Positions 1 through 7,348 of a stretch of DNA of 11,402 bases are shown here, piece after piece (within the stretch, counting starts at the first letter, position 1; the number at the start of each line of letters is the position of its first letter). The notes beneath the pieces are model-generated. The model made no database searches and was not told the origin of the DNA. It worked only from the letters and a program-made list of their open reading frames with translations. The position numbers and the translations under genes were made by a program. This DNA is from Candidatus Dojkabacteria bacterium (GTDB taxonomy: Bacteria > Patescibacteriota > Dojkabacteria > SC72 > JAHDCA01): the NCBI GenBank assembly GCA_020630115.1, contig JAHDCA010000024.1:1-11402 (forward strand). Reading direction: 5' to 3'.

Positions 1-1095
1 AAAGCCAATTACTGTAAGCGATTTTGCTTTAGCTAATGATTCACATACCTTTTGTGTAACTGTAGCCGATTGGTAGTACTTACCCTCAACTCCTATCACA
101 AGTTTCACGTCACTATATATTACATAGGCATCATATAGAGTTAAATCAGGCAAATCACTGATATCTTTATACGATGTTTCATCGAGCCCCTCGTTAAATA
201 TAGAGATCTGTACCTCCTCTTCGTTTATGAATTTATCAAGTTTAGTGATTAGCGATCTAAATTCAAATTTCTTGAACACTTCAATCAACTCCTGCTTATT
301 AAAGTCTGATAATTTTGTAGAGGAAAGAGACACATCAAGCCCGGGCACATCCCTCTTGATGGTTGCTAGCTCCTTGGATAACTGCGCTTGCTCTATACCT
401 TCACTTAGTAGCCTCTGGGTTCTAGGTTTCTCTTGTTCAAGATTAGAGTAAATACCTTCAAAGTTTTTATATTTGGTTATCAAAGTCAATGCCGTTTTCT
501 TTCCTACTCCCTTCACACCGGGGATGTTATCTGAAGGATCTCCCATCATCGATTTAAAATCTACAACTTGATCAGGATAGTAACCAAATGACTCAAAAGT
601 TAAAGACTCATCGTACTCTATCAGAGTCTTGAATGAACCTTTAGGTAATATCACATGTGTTTTATTATCAACCAACTGCAGAAGATCCTTATCACCAGTA
701 ACTATCAATACCTCTTGCCCCCAATTATTAACTGCTAGCTTAGAAATCGTTCCTATAAGGTCATCTGCTTCATACCCGACCTCTTTAGAAATCGGGATAT
801 TAAATGACTCTAGCACTTCTTCAACCAAAGAAAACTGGGCAGCAAGATCTTCATCAATCTTCGCTCTATGCCCTTTATAATCAGGGAATATCTCATGTCG
901 AAAAGTCTTGTGCGGCATATCAAAGCAACATAGTACATACTCTGGTTCAAACTCCTCTAGAACTTTCATGAGCATAGATGTAAAACCGTAAACCGCATTT
1001 ACAAGTACTCCTTCCTTATTTCTTAACGTTGGTGGAAAAGCATGAAACGCTCGATGGATAATTGCATTCCCATCTACCAGTAATAATTTGCTCAT
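1..1095 (-). CDS. polA: DNA polymerase I, N-terminal part (5'-3' exonuclease domain), 3' end beyond window
   Basis: An uninterrupted 365-codon frame starts with ATG at 1095 and runs off the left edge, so the C-terminal polymerase is not in the window. Residues 1 to about 290 form the 5'-3' exonuclease/FEN domain that removes RNA primers and damaged DNA during replication and repair. Visible metal-site residues are D8 (LLLVDGN), D59, the EADD cluster at 109-112, D135 and D137 (TGDKD), and D186/D189 in GDPSDNIPGVKGVGKKTA, the last running into the helix-hairpin-helix that grips DNA. R66, Y73, K74 and R77 (DYKGHR) form the conserved basic arch. After a linker, residues 320-365 look like the start of the 3'-5' exonuclease-like domain, but no FDTET-type catalytic motif is seen there. 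The start fits: MSKLLLVDGN is typical of PolA, and a promoter lies immediately upstream. There is no Shine-Dalgarno. Confidence 0.97.
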   Translation of the reverse strand, partial: MSKLLLVDGNAIIHRAFHAFPPTLRNKEGVLVNAVYGFTSMLMKVLEEFEPEYVLCCFDMPHKTFRHEIFPDYKGHRAKIDEDLAAQFSLVEEVLESFNIPISKEVGYEADDLIGTISKLAVNNWGQEVLIVTGDKDLLQLVDNKTHVILPKGSFKTLIEYDESLTFESFGYYPDQVVDFKSMMGDPSDNIPGVKGVGKKTALTLITKYKNFEGIYSNLEQEKPRTQRLLSEGIEQAQLSKELATIKRDVPGLDVSLSSTKLSDFNKQELIEVFKKFEFRSLITKLDKFINEEEVQISIFNEGLDETSYKDISDLPDLTLYDAYVIYSDVKLVIGVEGKYYQSATVTQKVCESLAKAKSLTVIGF

Positions 1096-1101
1096 TGCTT
1101 G

Positions 1102-1130
1102 AGTATAGGTAAATTAATGTGTGGTTTCAA
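1102..1130 (-). promoter_or_regulatory. polA promoter, apparently leaderless
   Basis: On the minus strand TTGAAA (1125-1130, 5 of 6 to consensus) is separated by exactly 17 bp from TATACT (1102-1107, 5 of 6). Only six bases (CAAGCA) separate the -10 box from the polA ATG, so transcription is expected to begin at or within a base or two of the start codon, leaving no room for a ribosome-binding site. Confidence 0.7.
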
Positions 1131-1167
1131 GGCTGATGTTGATTTAACAAACCGATCTCCTCTAATA

Positions 1168-1860
1168 TTAAAATACAGTCACAGGCCTAACCTGAAGAAT
1201 ATATAACTTATCCAAAGCATATGACCACTCTACATCTACAGGATGTCCATACACCTGCTCTAATTCAATAATCTTAGTAGCCAACGCCTTCTCCCAACCT
1301 TTCCCCTCACCTACATTAGACTTATCAAGAACAACCGTTGTAGGAGTTGACTCCCCACTGACAAGGGATTCTCCCAAACCCTCCACAGACTCGATAAAGA
1401 TTTGTTCATTATTACCATCAACTGGATTGATACTAAAAGCAACCCCAGAAAAATCAGCTTCAACCATCTCCTGAATAATTATTGACACCTTAACATCATT
1501 AATATCCAGACAATTGTACTCACAGTAACTTGCAAGCTTCTGATTACCAGCGATATCTCCACACAGACTAACTTTTTCAAAAACATCTTCTGCTTCTACC
1601 CCAAGATAAGTCTCAAAGACACCAGCAAAACTAAATTGACTAGAGTCTTCAACATTTGCTGAACTTCTTACAGCAAATCTAGTGTTATTACCAAAATTTT
1701 TAATTTCATTATTTAAAACAGAGCCATCAATAGAAGAATTAGCTTGTATAACAAAAAACCTAGGGACGTTATAACCAAGCTCAATTAGCTGGAATAGATT
1801 CCTAGCCTTTGAACCCACATTAATACCCAAATCTTTATAGTTGTCAGTTTTTACTATCAT
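1168..1860 (-). CDS. Stand-alone PEP synthase/PPDK-type ATP-grasp domain protein
   Basis: A 230-residue protein matching the nucleotide-binding domain of phosphoenolpyruvate synthase and pyruvate phosphate dikinase (PPDK_N family). In full-length enzymes this domain transfers phosphate from ATP to a histidine on a swivelling domain. Visible landmarks are the N-terminal VGSKARNL lysine loop (K18), RFAVRSSANVED (R65), FAGVFET (79-84), IIQEMVEADFSGVAFS (128-143), GLGESLVSG (161-169) and the C-terminal VDVEWS...LYILQVRPVT with E211, Q223 and R225, so the ATP-grasp fold appears complete. The phosphohistidine swivel domain and the PEP/pyruvate TIM barrel are both absent, although full PEP synthases are about 800 residues. 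TAA at 1168 ends the frame cleanly and polA follows 72 bp later, so this is not a truncation by the window edge. ATG at 1860 is preceded by GGAG four bases upstream. The acceptor of the phosphate is unknown; a separately encoded swivel partner or a decayed PEP synthase are both possible. Confidence 0.88.
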   Translation of the reverse strand: MIVKTDNYKDLGINVGSKARNLFQLIELGYNVPRFFVIQANSSIDGSVLNNEIKNFGNNTRFAVRSSANVEDSSQFSFAGVFETYLGVEAEDVFEKVSLCGDIAGNQKLASYCEYNCLDINDVKVSIIIQEMVEADFSGVAFSINPVDGNNEQIFIESVEGLGESLVSGESTPTTVVLDKSNVGEGKGWEKALATKIIELEQVYGHPVDVEWSYALDKLYILQVRPVTVF

Positions 1861-1864
1861 AAAT

Positions 1865-1910
1865 CTCCGTTAATACTACCGAGTATATTTAAGTAAATGC
1901 AAAGTATCAA
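1865..1910 (-). promoter_or_regulatory. Promoter and Shine-Dalgarno of the PPDK_N-like gene
   Basis: TTGATA (1905-1910) and TATACT (1882-1887), each 5 of 6 to consensus, are separated by exactly 17 bp. A short leader follows that carries CGGAG (GGAG at 1865-1868), four bases before the ATG. Unlike polA downstream, this gene has a conventional leader with a ribosome-binding site. Confidence 0.7.
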
Positions 1911-1930
1911 ATAAGTTTAAATAGAACTTC

Positions 1931-1944
1931 TAAGGTCAACCTTA
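1931..1944. repeat. Inverted repeat TAAGGT-CA-ACCTTA across a stop codon
   Basis: A perfect 6-bp inverted repeat with a 2-bp centre spans the TAA stop (1942-1944) of the four-helix membrane protein and lies about 20 bp upstream of the -35 box of the next gene. It has no T-run after it, so it does not look like an intrinsic terminator. An operator is possible but unsupported. Confidence 0.35.
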
Positions 1945-2499
1945 TACATTTCTCCTTCTATAGATGTACCCAACCCCAGCAACGATAAGTAATACTGCGA
2001 TTATGAGTAAAGTAGAGAACATACTTGCACCTACAAATCCATTTGATTCAAAGTAACCTACGGTCTTACTTAAACCACTTTCATTTATTATCACATATTC
2101 CCCGAAACTGACCGACCTAGACGGACAGATTATTTCAGTAAAACTGTAAAAGCGCCTGAAAAAGAATGTCACTAAAATCACAGACAACTCAAATCTTAAT
2201 GCGATGTCCCAGATACTCTTAATAAGCTTGCCCTTAAAGCAACTTACAATTAATTCGTATTGCAATATTATAAACACAATCATCAGTAGCGATGTTATAA
2301 CTGAAAATATCGCTAGATTTTCCGGTTCATTACTCTTGAAAGAAAGATCGTAATAATTTTCACAAACATGCTCTGCAAAACTACCAAAACCTATCCAGGT
2401 AATGAAATAAATTGAGATAATTGTACCTAAGCAAATTGCAAGGTACTGTTTGATTACTTCACTTTTACTTTTAATCTTCGATAACTTACTCATAGACAT
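1942..2499 (-). CDS. Four-helix membrane protein of unknown function, last gene of the ftsH-sigma operon
   Basis: I do not recognise this 185-residue protein. It has a basic N-terminus (residues 1-17), hydrophobic segments at about 18-38, 62-87, 100-116 and 157-180, and ends in a positively charged YRRRNV tail, so both ends are probably cytoplasmic. The loops between helices 1 and 2 (residues 39-61) and between helices 3 and 4 (117-156) would face outside. Each contains a cysteine (C46 and C125) that could pair. It starts with ATG at 2499; a second ATG at 2493 is equally plausible. It lies 34 bp after the putative anti-sigma gene and is probably co-transcribed with it, which suggests a role in the same envelope-signalling unit. 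No Shine-Dalgarno is visible. Confidence 0.7.
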   Translation of the reverse strand: MSMSKLSKIKSKSEVIKQYLAICLGTIISIYFITWIGFGSFAEHVCENYYDLSFKSNEPENLAIFSVITSLLMIVFIILQYELIVSCFKGKLIKSIWDIALRFELSVILVTFFFRRFYSFTEIICPSRSVSFGEYVIINESGLSKTVGYFESNGFVGASMFSTLLIIAVLLIVAGVGYIYRRRNV

Positions 2500-2533
2500 A
2501 TTTTTAAATTACAACTATATAGTGGCTATTGGT

Positions 2534-3148
2534 TTACACTTTCTTCTGATTTTTAAATCTAAAAAGAGCAAAGAATAAGAACGCTAGTAAATTAATAAAG
2601 AGGAATGCTGAGACTACTAATTTAACATTTGATGATTCTGACCCAGATAGATCCGGATTGAGTATGGGCGGATTTTCAATAAGTAAGTTACTAGCATCTG
2701 AATATATGTAATCTGCGGCTTCATTGTCTAAATAAGCATCTTGAGGATCTAGAATTTCTAGTTCGGGCTCAAAGGAACTACCAACATCTAAAGATTCATC
2801 ACTTACTTTTAGTTGCTCATTGAAGCTTTCGATATCTTGGGCAACATCAGCAGTGATATCTGAGCTTTCTTCAACCACTGTCTCAACCTTGGCAACTTGA
2901 GATATGTTTTGAATTGATAACTCCTCGCTTCTATCAAAATTAATAAATGTGGAGAAGAGTAAGAATACTATTAACAAATTAACAACTGCAAACATCTGAT
3001 ATTCAAATTTTAGCCAGAATGGTTTGGGCTTTTTTTTGACCTGCGAAGCTTGCTTGATAAAACTCTCTCTCAAGCCATCTTTAAACTTTGAATCAACTTT
3101 AGATTCAGAGTCCAAATTCAAAATCTTATTTTCAATCGAGTTTTCCAT
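2534..3148 (-). CDS. Two-helix membrane protein, probable anti-sigma factor
   Basis: A 204-residue protein directly downstream (21 bp) of the ECF sigma gene. Residues 1-50 are a charged cytoplasmic segment with a short amphipathic stretch (VDSKFKDGLRESFIKQ, about 18-33) of the kind seen in the sigma-binding tails of anti-sigma factors. Residues 51-70 form one transmembrane helix. Residues 71-174 are a very acidic extracytoplasmic region rich in D, E and S with almost no basic residues. Residues 175-196 are a second helix, followed by a basic RFKNQKKV end. There is no zinc-binding HxxxCxxC motif, so it is not a ZAS-type anti-sigma. The anti-sigma role is inferred from gene order and topology. 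The acidic loop could be a sensing region or a protease target. ATG at 3148 has an AT-only leader without a Shine-Dalgarno, so translation is probably coupled to the sigma gene. Confidence 0.72.
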   Translation of the reverse strand: MENSIENKILNLDSESKVDSKFKDGLRESFIKQASQVKKKPKPFWLKFEYQMFAVVNLLIVFLLFSTFINFDRSEELSIQNISQVAKVETVVEESSDITADVAQDIESFNEQLKVSDESLDVGSSFEPELEILDPQDAYLDNEAADYIYSDASNLLIENPPILNPDLSGSESSNVKLVVSAFLFINLLAFLFFALFRFKNQKKV

Positions 3149-3169
3149 ATTAATAAAGTAAAGGTAAGT

Positions 3170-3679
3170 TTACACTTTGCCCTCTTTTTCAACTGAAATA
3201 TTAAATAATTTCTTTAATGACTTTAACCCCCTATTTTGAGTTACCTTCACATAATTCATATCCTTCTCCAACATCTTACATATAGTCTTTAACGAATGCT
3301 TATCAATAAACCTTAACTTAAGAACTCGAGCTTGCGACTTAGGGATATTTGGTAAGAAAATTTTCAATTTCTCCTCAACAGTCTGAGTCTCTTCATAATT
3401 TTCTAGGAAAGGTTCAACTTCTATATCATCAATGTAATTAATATTCTTATTTTCATTGGAATATTTTGATTTAAGGTACTCTAGAAATTTATTCCTTGCT
3501 ATGCCGTAAATAAATTTATCAGGATCTTCAATCTGAGCTTCACCAGAACTAAGTACCTCTGCAAATGCAAGAAAAACACTACTTGTAAGATCTTCAGAAA
3601 GCTCCTTATTAAATGTTTTCAGGTAGAAGAACTTGTAGATTCGATCGATATGTTTGTTATAAAATTTTTCAAGATTCAT
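3170..3679 (-). CDS. ECF-type sigma-70 family RNA polymerase sigma factor
   Basis: A 169-residue two-domain sigma factor. Residues 6-72 match region 2, which binds the core enzyme and melts the -10 element: FYNKHIDRIYKFFYLKTFNKELSEDLTSSVFL followed by DPDKFIYGIARNKFLEYLKSK. An acidic linker spans 73-103. Residues 104-158 match region 4, which reads the -35 element through a helix-turn-helix at about 128-152 (LPNIPKSQARVLKLRF and the following 20 or so residues). Regions 1 and 3 are absent, as expected for ECF (group IV) sigma factors. The ATG at 3679 lies inside the end of the MFS gene (11-nt overlap), so the two are translationally coupled. The putative anti-sigma gene follows. The inferred role is switching on envelope-related genes on a membrane signal; the target promoters cannot be read from this window. 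Confidence 0.92.
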   Translation of the reverse strand: MNLEKFYNKHIDRIYKFFYLKTFNKELSEDLTSSVFLAFAEVLSSGEAQIEDPDKFIYGIARNKFLEYLKSKYSNENKNINYIDDIEVEPFLENYEETQTVEEKLKIFLPNIPKSQARVLKLRFIDKHSLKTICKMLEKDMNYVKVTQNRGLKSLKKLFNISVEKEGKV

Positions 3680-4859
3680 TTGACTTCATGCTACTATCAA
3701 ATCGGTTCATAATAAAGACCATTATAAGAAGCAAGCAGGTCAAGAAACAGAAAGCCAAAGGCACATATAAGAATTCGACTTCATACAAAACCCCAAGTAG
3801 AAATATAAACCCTGAGTAAGCTCCTCCTTGCATCAAACTCAATGCTGAGAATTTGGATGCTCTTAACTTCTCATCCATCATCTTGTTCATTTTAGACTTC
3901 ATATTTATCTCCAAAGATTGGCTGAAGAAAGAGTAAAATGGAATAAAAATTAAAACAAGCCATTGGTTGTAAAACACTGCCCCTAGCAGGACAGGTATAG
4001 CCATTAAGAGGCCTAAAGCATCCAGTGAGAGCCTCTTAAGGTAGTTAAGGACTACACTACTGACAAGCATGACACCAATCATGTAAGAGCTGAAATAACC
4101 GATCGATACTTCACTTAAGTTGAAGTTCTCTATCCATAAAAAGCCCCAGTATTTGATCGACAATTGAATCGCTGCTAATAGCACAAAAACAATCGTATAC
4201 ATGACAACCCCCTTAGAGACTAAGAATTTGATTGACTGCATTGCACCTTTTGAAACATTCCCTTTAAACCTCTCCTGTTTCTTTTTACTTTTAATCAGGT
4301 AGATAAAAATTGCCCCAATCAATTTTGCAATAATAGTCAAGACAAATGGTATCCAAGCACCGATAATCAACAGATACCCCGAAGCTGTCCCAGCTATTAA
4401 CTGTGCTATTAAACCCATCAATCTCTGCATCCTTAACCCTTCTTCAAAATCCTCCGAGATATTGTCTAGCACACCACTATCACTTCCACTCTCAAGCGAT
4501 ATGCCAAGTGATATGATTAACCTCCCAATAAAAAGCCCATATATGTTAGGCATCAAAAGAAACAACCCAATACCTATCGAATGAATTATCAAACCTATTA
4601 TCATTGAGACCTTATGACCGTACTTATCCCCAACAAACCCAGTAGGGAACTCAAACACGGCTCCTGAGATCGAGCCAACAGAAACCGCTAGTAATGTATA
4701 GGAAGGGCTAACTCCGACTGAACTAAAATAAGCTATGTTTATAGGAATCCAAAAAAGTGAACCTCTGGTGAAAGAGTAAAGGTGGTACAACTTCTCGTTG
4801 CGACTCAGGCTAAGCCATGAGTCGCCAACTTCAGCTACCTTCTTTAGCAATAACCCCAT
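3669..4859 (-). CDS. Major facilitator superfamily (MFS) transporter
   Basis: A polytopic membrane protein of about 396 residues with roughly 12 hydrophobic segments in two halves separated by a basic central loop (KSKKKQERFKGNVSKG, around residue 190), the layout of MFS secondary transporters. Motif A of the loop between helices 2 and 3 is present as GFVGDKYGHKVS (about 75-86). SLESGSDSGVLDN (about 122-134) resembles the helix-4 region of drug-efflux-like members. The substrate cannot be inferred. ATG at 4859 is preceded by an in-frame TTG at 4862. The GAAGGA Shine-Dalgarno inside the last codons of ftsH (4869-4874) sits 9 nt from the ATG and 6 nt from the TTG, so the start is ambiguous by one codon. 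The gene follows the ftsH stop by only 6 bp and overlaps the sigma gene by 11 nt, so all three are one operon. Confidence 0.9.
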   Translation of the reverse strand: MGLLLKKVAEVGDSWLSLSRNEKLYHLYSFTRGSLFWIPINIAYFSSVGVSPSYTLLAVSVGSISGAVFEFPTGFVGDKYGHKVSMIIGLIIHSIGIGLFLLMPNIYGLFIGRLIISLGISLESGSDSGVLDNISEDFEEGLRMQRLMGLIAQLIAGTASGYLLIIGAWIPFVLTIIAKLIGAIFIYLIKSKKKQERFKGNVSKGAMQSIKFLVSKGVVMYTIVFVLLAAIQLSIKYWGFLWIENFNLSEVSIGYFSSYMIGVMLVSSVVLNYLKRLSLDALGLLMAIPVLLGAVFYNQWLVLIFIPFYSFFSQSLEINMKSKMNKMMDEKLRASKFSALSLMQGGAYSGFIFLLGVLYEVEFLYVPLAFCFLTCLLLIMVFIMNRFDSSMKSNES

Positions 4860-4865
4860 CAAAGC

Positions 4866-6722
4866 TTATCCTTCCATCAATGCTTCGAATTCAGGTCCGT
4901 CTACTTCCTCTTTCTCCAAGAGAACTGCAACGAGCTTTTCTACTTTAGGCTTGTTTTCTTCTAAGATCTTTCTAGTATGTGCCATAGCCTCATCGATTAA
5001 ACCTTTAACAGCTTGATCAATCTCTCTAGCAGTCTGTTCACTAAAGTCCTTGTCGCCTCCATACTGATAACCTAAGAAAGATGCGTCCTCTAGGTTCCCA
5101 TATTTAACAAATCCAAGTTCTTCACTCATTCCGTATTGTTGAACCATAGCCTTTGCAGTCTGTGTAGCTTGCCTAATATCCCCTGAAGCACCTGTGCTCA
5201 TATCACCTAAGAATATCTCCTCAGCTAATTTACCTCCAACAGCATTTGCAAGATTAGCCTTCATCTTACCTCTAGTCGTTAGATATTTATCCTCTTTAGG
5301 TGCATAAACAGTTACACCACCTGACATACCCCTTGAGAGTATCGAAACTTTTTCGACAGGATCGGATAATTCAGTAAAGTATGCAGCAATAGCATGACCT
5401 GCTTCATGATAAGCGACTCTCTTAAAATCATCTTCATGCCTATTATCAGATTTCTTCCTACCCATCCTAACCTTTAGATAAGCTTCTTTAACATGCGCAT
5501 CACTTATAGCTTTAGCACCTGCTGCTGCTGCCATAATTGCTGCCTCGTTAAGAACGTTTTCAAGGTCTGCACCGGTAAAGCCAACAGTCTTCTTAGCCAA
5601 AGCTTTAAGATCAACACCTTCCTCCATTACCTTGTTTTTCGTGTAGATATTTAAGATCTCTTCTCTTCCTTTACTATCAGGAGTATGAACGACAACAGTT
5701 CTATCAAATCTTCCTGGCCTCAATATCGCTGGGTCAAGCACATCACTTCTGTTTGTAGCACCAAGAACAATTACATTTTCTCTCTCTTCAAGTCCATCCA
5801 TCTCAACAAGAATCTGATTTAGTGTCTGTTCACCATTTCCAGAGTGAAGCACAGTTCCTCTTTTCTTAGCAACTGCATCGATCTCATCAATAAAGATAAT
5901 ACAAGGAGCTGTCTTCTTTGCTTTTCCAAAAAGATCTCTAACTCTTGAAGCACCAGCTCCAACAAGCATCTCTTCGAACTCAGCACCTGAAGTGTGGAAA
6001 AATGGTACACCAGCTTCACCAGCAACAGCTTTTGCAAGCAAAGTCTTACCAGTACCTGGAGAACCAACTAGCAATATACCTCTAGGGATCCTAGCTCCTA
6101 GCTTATGATACTTTTTAGGATTTTTAAGAAAGTCAACCACTTCAACTAACTCTTCTTTAACATCATCAATACCCGCTACATCATCAAACTTAACACCAGT
6201 CTTCTTTCCAAAAAGAAGCCTTGCTTTACTCTGTCCAAAATTCATTAACTTACCACCATTAGCATTCATATTTCGAACCATCATATATCCAAGTCCGAGA
6301 GCTCCCACAAGAAGGATCATCGAGATAACATCACCAACAGTTATACCTGTTGATCTTTTTGAAGTAACTTCCTCTAGAGAGTTACGAGTCTCTTCATCAA
6401 TACCTTTTTGCTCAAGTAATTCATAAAATGAAGTCCCCTCTGGCTTGATCGCTTTAACATTTTTATCTGAATCATCAAAGATAATTTCCACCTTATCAGT
6501 TGAGTCGATAATCTCCTTATACTCGCCTTCTACTGCAGTATCAACCAACTTAGAGATTGAAACAACTTCTGCTGCATTCATAACAAAATTAGAATAGTAC
6601 CACCCCATCAATGATAGAGAAGCAATAGCTGCTAATGCGAAATAATAATTCCGATAAGGACTCTTCTTTGGAAGCTTTCTAATATCTGGGATTGCTCTCT
6701 TGGTTTTGCTCGAATTTGCCAT
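4866..6722 (-). CDS. ftsH: ATP-dependent zinc metalloprotease FtsH
   Basis: A 618-residue membrane-anchored AAA+ protease that extracts and degrades membrane and short-lived cytoplasmic proteins. The order is: basic N-terminus; helix at about 26-45; periplasmic domain about 50-125; second helix about 128-148; AAA domain with Walker A GSPGTGKT (220-227), Walker B IIFIDE (275-280) and the second region of homology GATNR...RPGRFDR with arginine fingers R335 and R338; then the M41 peptidase with zinc motif HEAGH (439-443) and third ligand D515 (STGASGDIRQAT). The pore loop reads EMLVGAG (251-257), with leucine where E. coli FtsH and most relatives carry phenylalanine (MFVGVG). ATG at 6722 is the only sensible start, and no Shine-Dalgarno precedes it. 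It is the first gene of an operon with the MFS, sigma, anti-sigma and membrane protein genes. FtsH could take part in turnover of the anti-sigma protein, but this is only inference. Confidence 0.98.
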   Translation of the reverse strand: MANSSKTKRAIPDIRKLPKKSPYRNYYFALAAIASLSLMGWYYSNFVMNAAEVVSISKLVDTAVEGEYKEIIDSTDKVEIIFDDSDKNVKAIKPEGTSFYELLEQKGIDEETRNSLEEVTSKRSTGITVGDVISMILLVGALGLGYMMVRNMNANGGKLMNFGQSKARLLFGKKTGVKFDDVAGIDDVKEELVEVVDFLKNPKKYHKLGARIPRGILLVGSPGTGKTLLAKAVAGEAGVPFFHTSGAEFEEMLVGAGASRVRDLFGKAKKTAPCIIFIDEIDAVAKKRGTVLHSGNGEQTLNQILVEMDGLEERENVIVLGATNRSDVLDPAILRPGRFDRTVVVHTPDSKGREEILNIYTKNKVMEEGVDLKALAKKTVGFTGADLENVLNEAAIMAAAAGAKAISDAHVKEAYLKVRMGRKKSDNRHEDDFKRVAYHEAGHAIAAYFTELSDPVEKVSILSRGMSGGVTVYAPKEDKYLTTRGKMKANLANAVGGKLAEEIFLGDMSTGASGDIRQATQTAKAMVQQYGMSEELGFVKYGNLEDASFLGYQYGGDKDFSEQTAREIDQAVKGLIDEAMAHTRKILEENKPKVEKLVAVLLEKEEVDGPEFEALMEG

Positions 6723-6727
6723 AAATT

Positions 6728-6733
6728 TTTATA
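6728..6733 (-). promoter_or_regulatory. Possible leaderless -10 box of ftsH
   Basis: TATAAA lies exactly 5 nt (AATTT) upstream of the ftsH ATG, the same spacing seen at two other genes here. No recognisable -35 hexamer is found at 16-18 bp, so this is weaker than the upstream promoter at 6760-6788. Confidence 0.35.
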
Positions 6734-6734
6734 T

Positions 6735-6793
6735 ATTCTCAATAAAGATAAACTCCGTGATACTAACACTTTTGGTGTTAATTCTCAATAAAG
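6735..6793. repeat. 13-bp direct repeat in the ftsH upstream region
   Basis: On the minus strand CTTTATTGAGAAT occurs twice, at 6781-6793 and at 6735-6747, 46 bp apart. The upstream copy supplies the TTGAGA -35 hexamer of the ftsH promoter; the downstream copy lies in the 5' leader. It could be a duplicated regulator site or a relic of promoter duplication. Confidence 0.5.
6760..6788 (-). promoter_or_regulatory. ftsH operon promoter with an inverted repeat in the spacer
   Basis: TTGAGA (6783-6788, 5 of 6) and TAGTAT (6760-6765, 4 of 6) are 17 bp apart and would give a leader of about 30 nt before ftsH. A perfect 6-bp inverted repeat with a 5-nt centre, TAACAC-N5-GTGTTA (6764-6780), fills the spacer and touches the -10 box. 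This is the classic position for a repressor operator. It does not match CIRCE, so no regulator is named. Confidence 0.55.
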
Positions 6794-6810
6794 GGGTTTG
6801 GTTAATTGGA

Positions 6811-6826
6811 GCCTAGAACATTAGGC
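6811..6826. repeat. Small hairpin GCCTA-N6-TAGGC upstream of ftsH
   Basis: A 5-bp perfect stem with a 6-nt loop lies 40 bp after the stop of the one-helix membrane protein gene, in the 144-bp gap before ftsH. It is not followed by a T-run on the minus strand, so a terminator role is doubtful. The rest of the gap up to 6866 holds nothing else I recognise. Confidence 0.3.
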
Positions 6827-6866
6827 GAGTGAATCCATGCCTTATATAAATTAAGGAGTGAGCTAG

Positions 6867-7343
6867 CTATACATTTCTCAAAGAAATCGGATGTTGTGCT
6901 TCTTCCAGATACCCGTCATGTTTACCTCCTTCAGTACGACCTAATAAACCATCTCCTATGTACTCATCAAATTGATTACATGGGGCATTACCAAGAATAA
7001 CTGAAGAAAGATCCCTAGGTAAACCTGAGCCATATGAGTTTCCAAAAACAGAGAGACCATCTTCACCAGTCTCAATATAATAGCCATGTGACCCTTGGTA
7101 GATTTCTTCACCACAACCTACTACAACTTCCAATCCACTTAAAGGGTGACTTGCCTCCTTTTTAAAACTTTCTGATTCAAAACCTAAAACAGTACCAGTG
7201 CCTTCAGTAAGCCCAGGTTCTGATCTTATAATCTCATTCCATTTAGGTGGAGATTGCCAGAGAACAAAAGACGTAAATCCTAACAAAACCCCCAAAATTG
7301 TAGGCCCTATCCACTCTTCTGATCCTGTATTATTAATACTCAT
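6867..7343 (-). CDS. Unrecognised one-helix membrane-anchored protein
   Basis: I do not recognise this protein of 158 residues. After a short polar N-terminus it has one hydrophobic segment (about residues 12-29, IGPTILGVLLGFTSFVLW). A soluble region of about 125 residues follows that is rich in glycine and acidic residues, with two cysteines and a repeated EGG/GEDG-like texture, but no motif I know. Topology is most likely N-in with the soluble part outside, or an uncleaved signal anchor. The start is taken as ATG at 7343 rather than the in-frame TTG at 7349, because the TTG overlaps the -10 box of the promoter and could not be in the transcript. The gene has the closest-to-consensus promoter in the window and stands alone between the phosphatase gene and ftsH, so it may be well expressed. 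Confidence 0.65.
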   Translation of the reverse strand: MSINNTGSEEWIGPTILGVLLGFTSFVLWQSPPKWNEIIRSEPGLTEGTGTVLGFESESFKKEASHPLSGLEVVVGCGEEIYQGSHGYYIETGEDGLSVFGNSYGSGLPRDLSSVILGNAPCNQFDEYIGDGLLGRTEGGKHDGYLEEAQHPISLRNV

Positions 7344-7348
7344 GCCCA

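Noticed and set aside
2544..2560. Small inverted repeat GATTT-TT-AAATC near the end of the anti-sigma gene
   Set aside because: It is inside the coding sequence for the basic C-terminal tail and is AT-only with a 5-bp stem, as expected by chance in this composition.
3613..3819. A 68-codon plus-strand frame opposite the sigma/MFS junction
   Set aside because: It is a shadow of two well-supported minus-strand genes, with no promoter, Shine-Dalgarno or motif.
6811..6826. Intrinsic terminator after the one-helix membrane protein gene
   Set aside because: The stem is only 5 bp and no T-run follows it on the minus strand.
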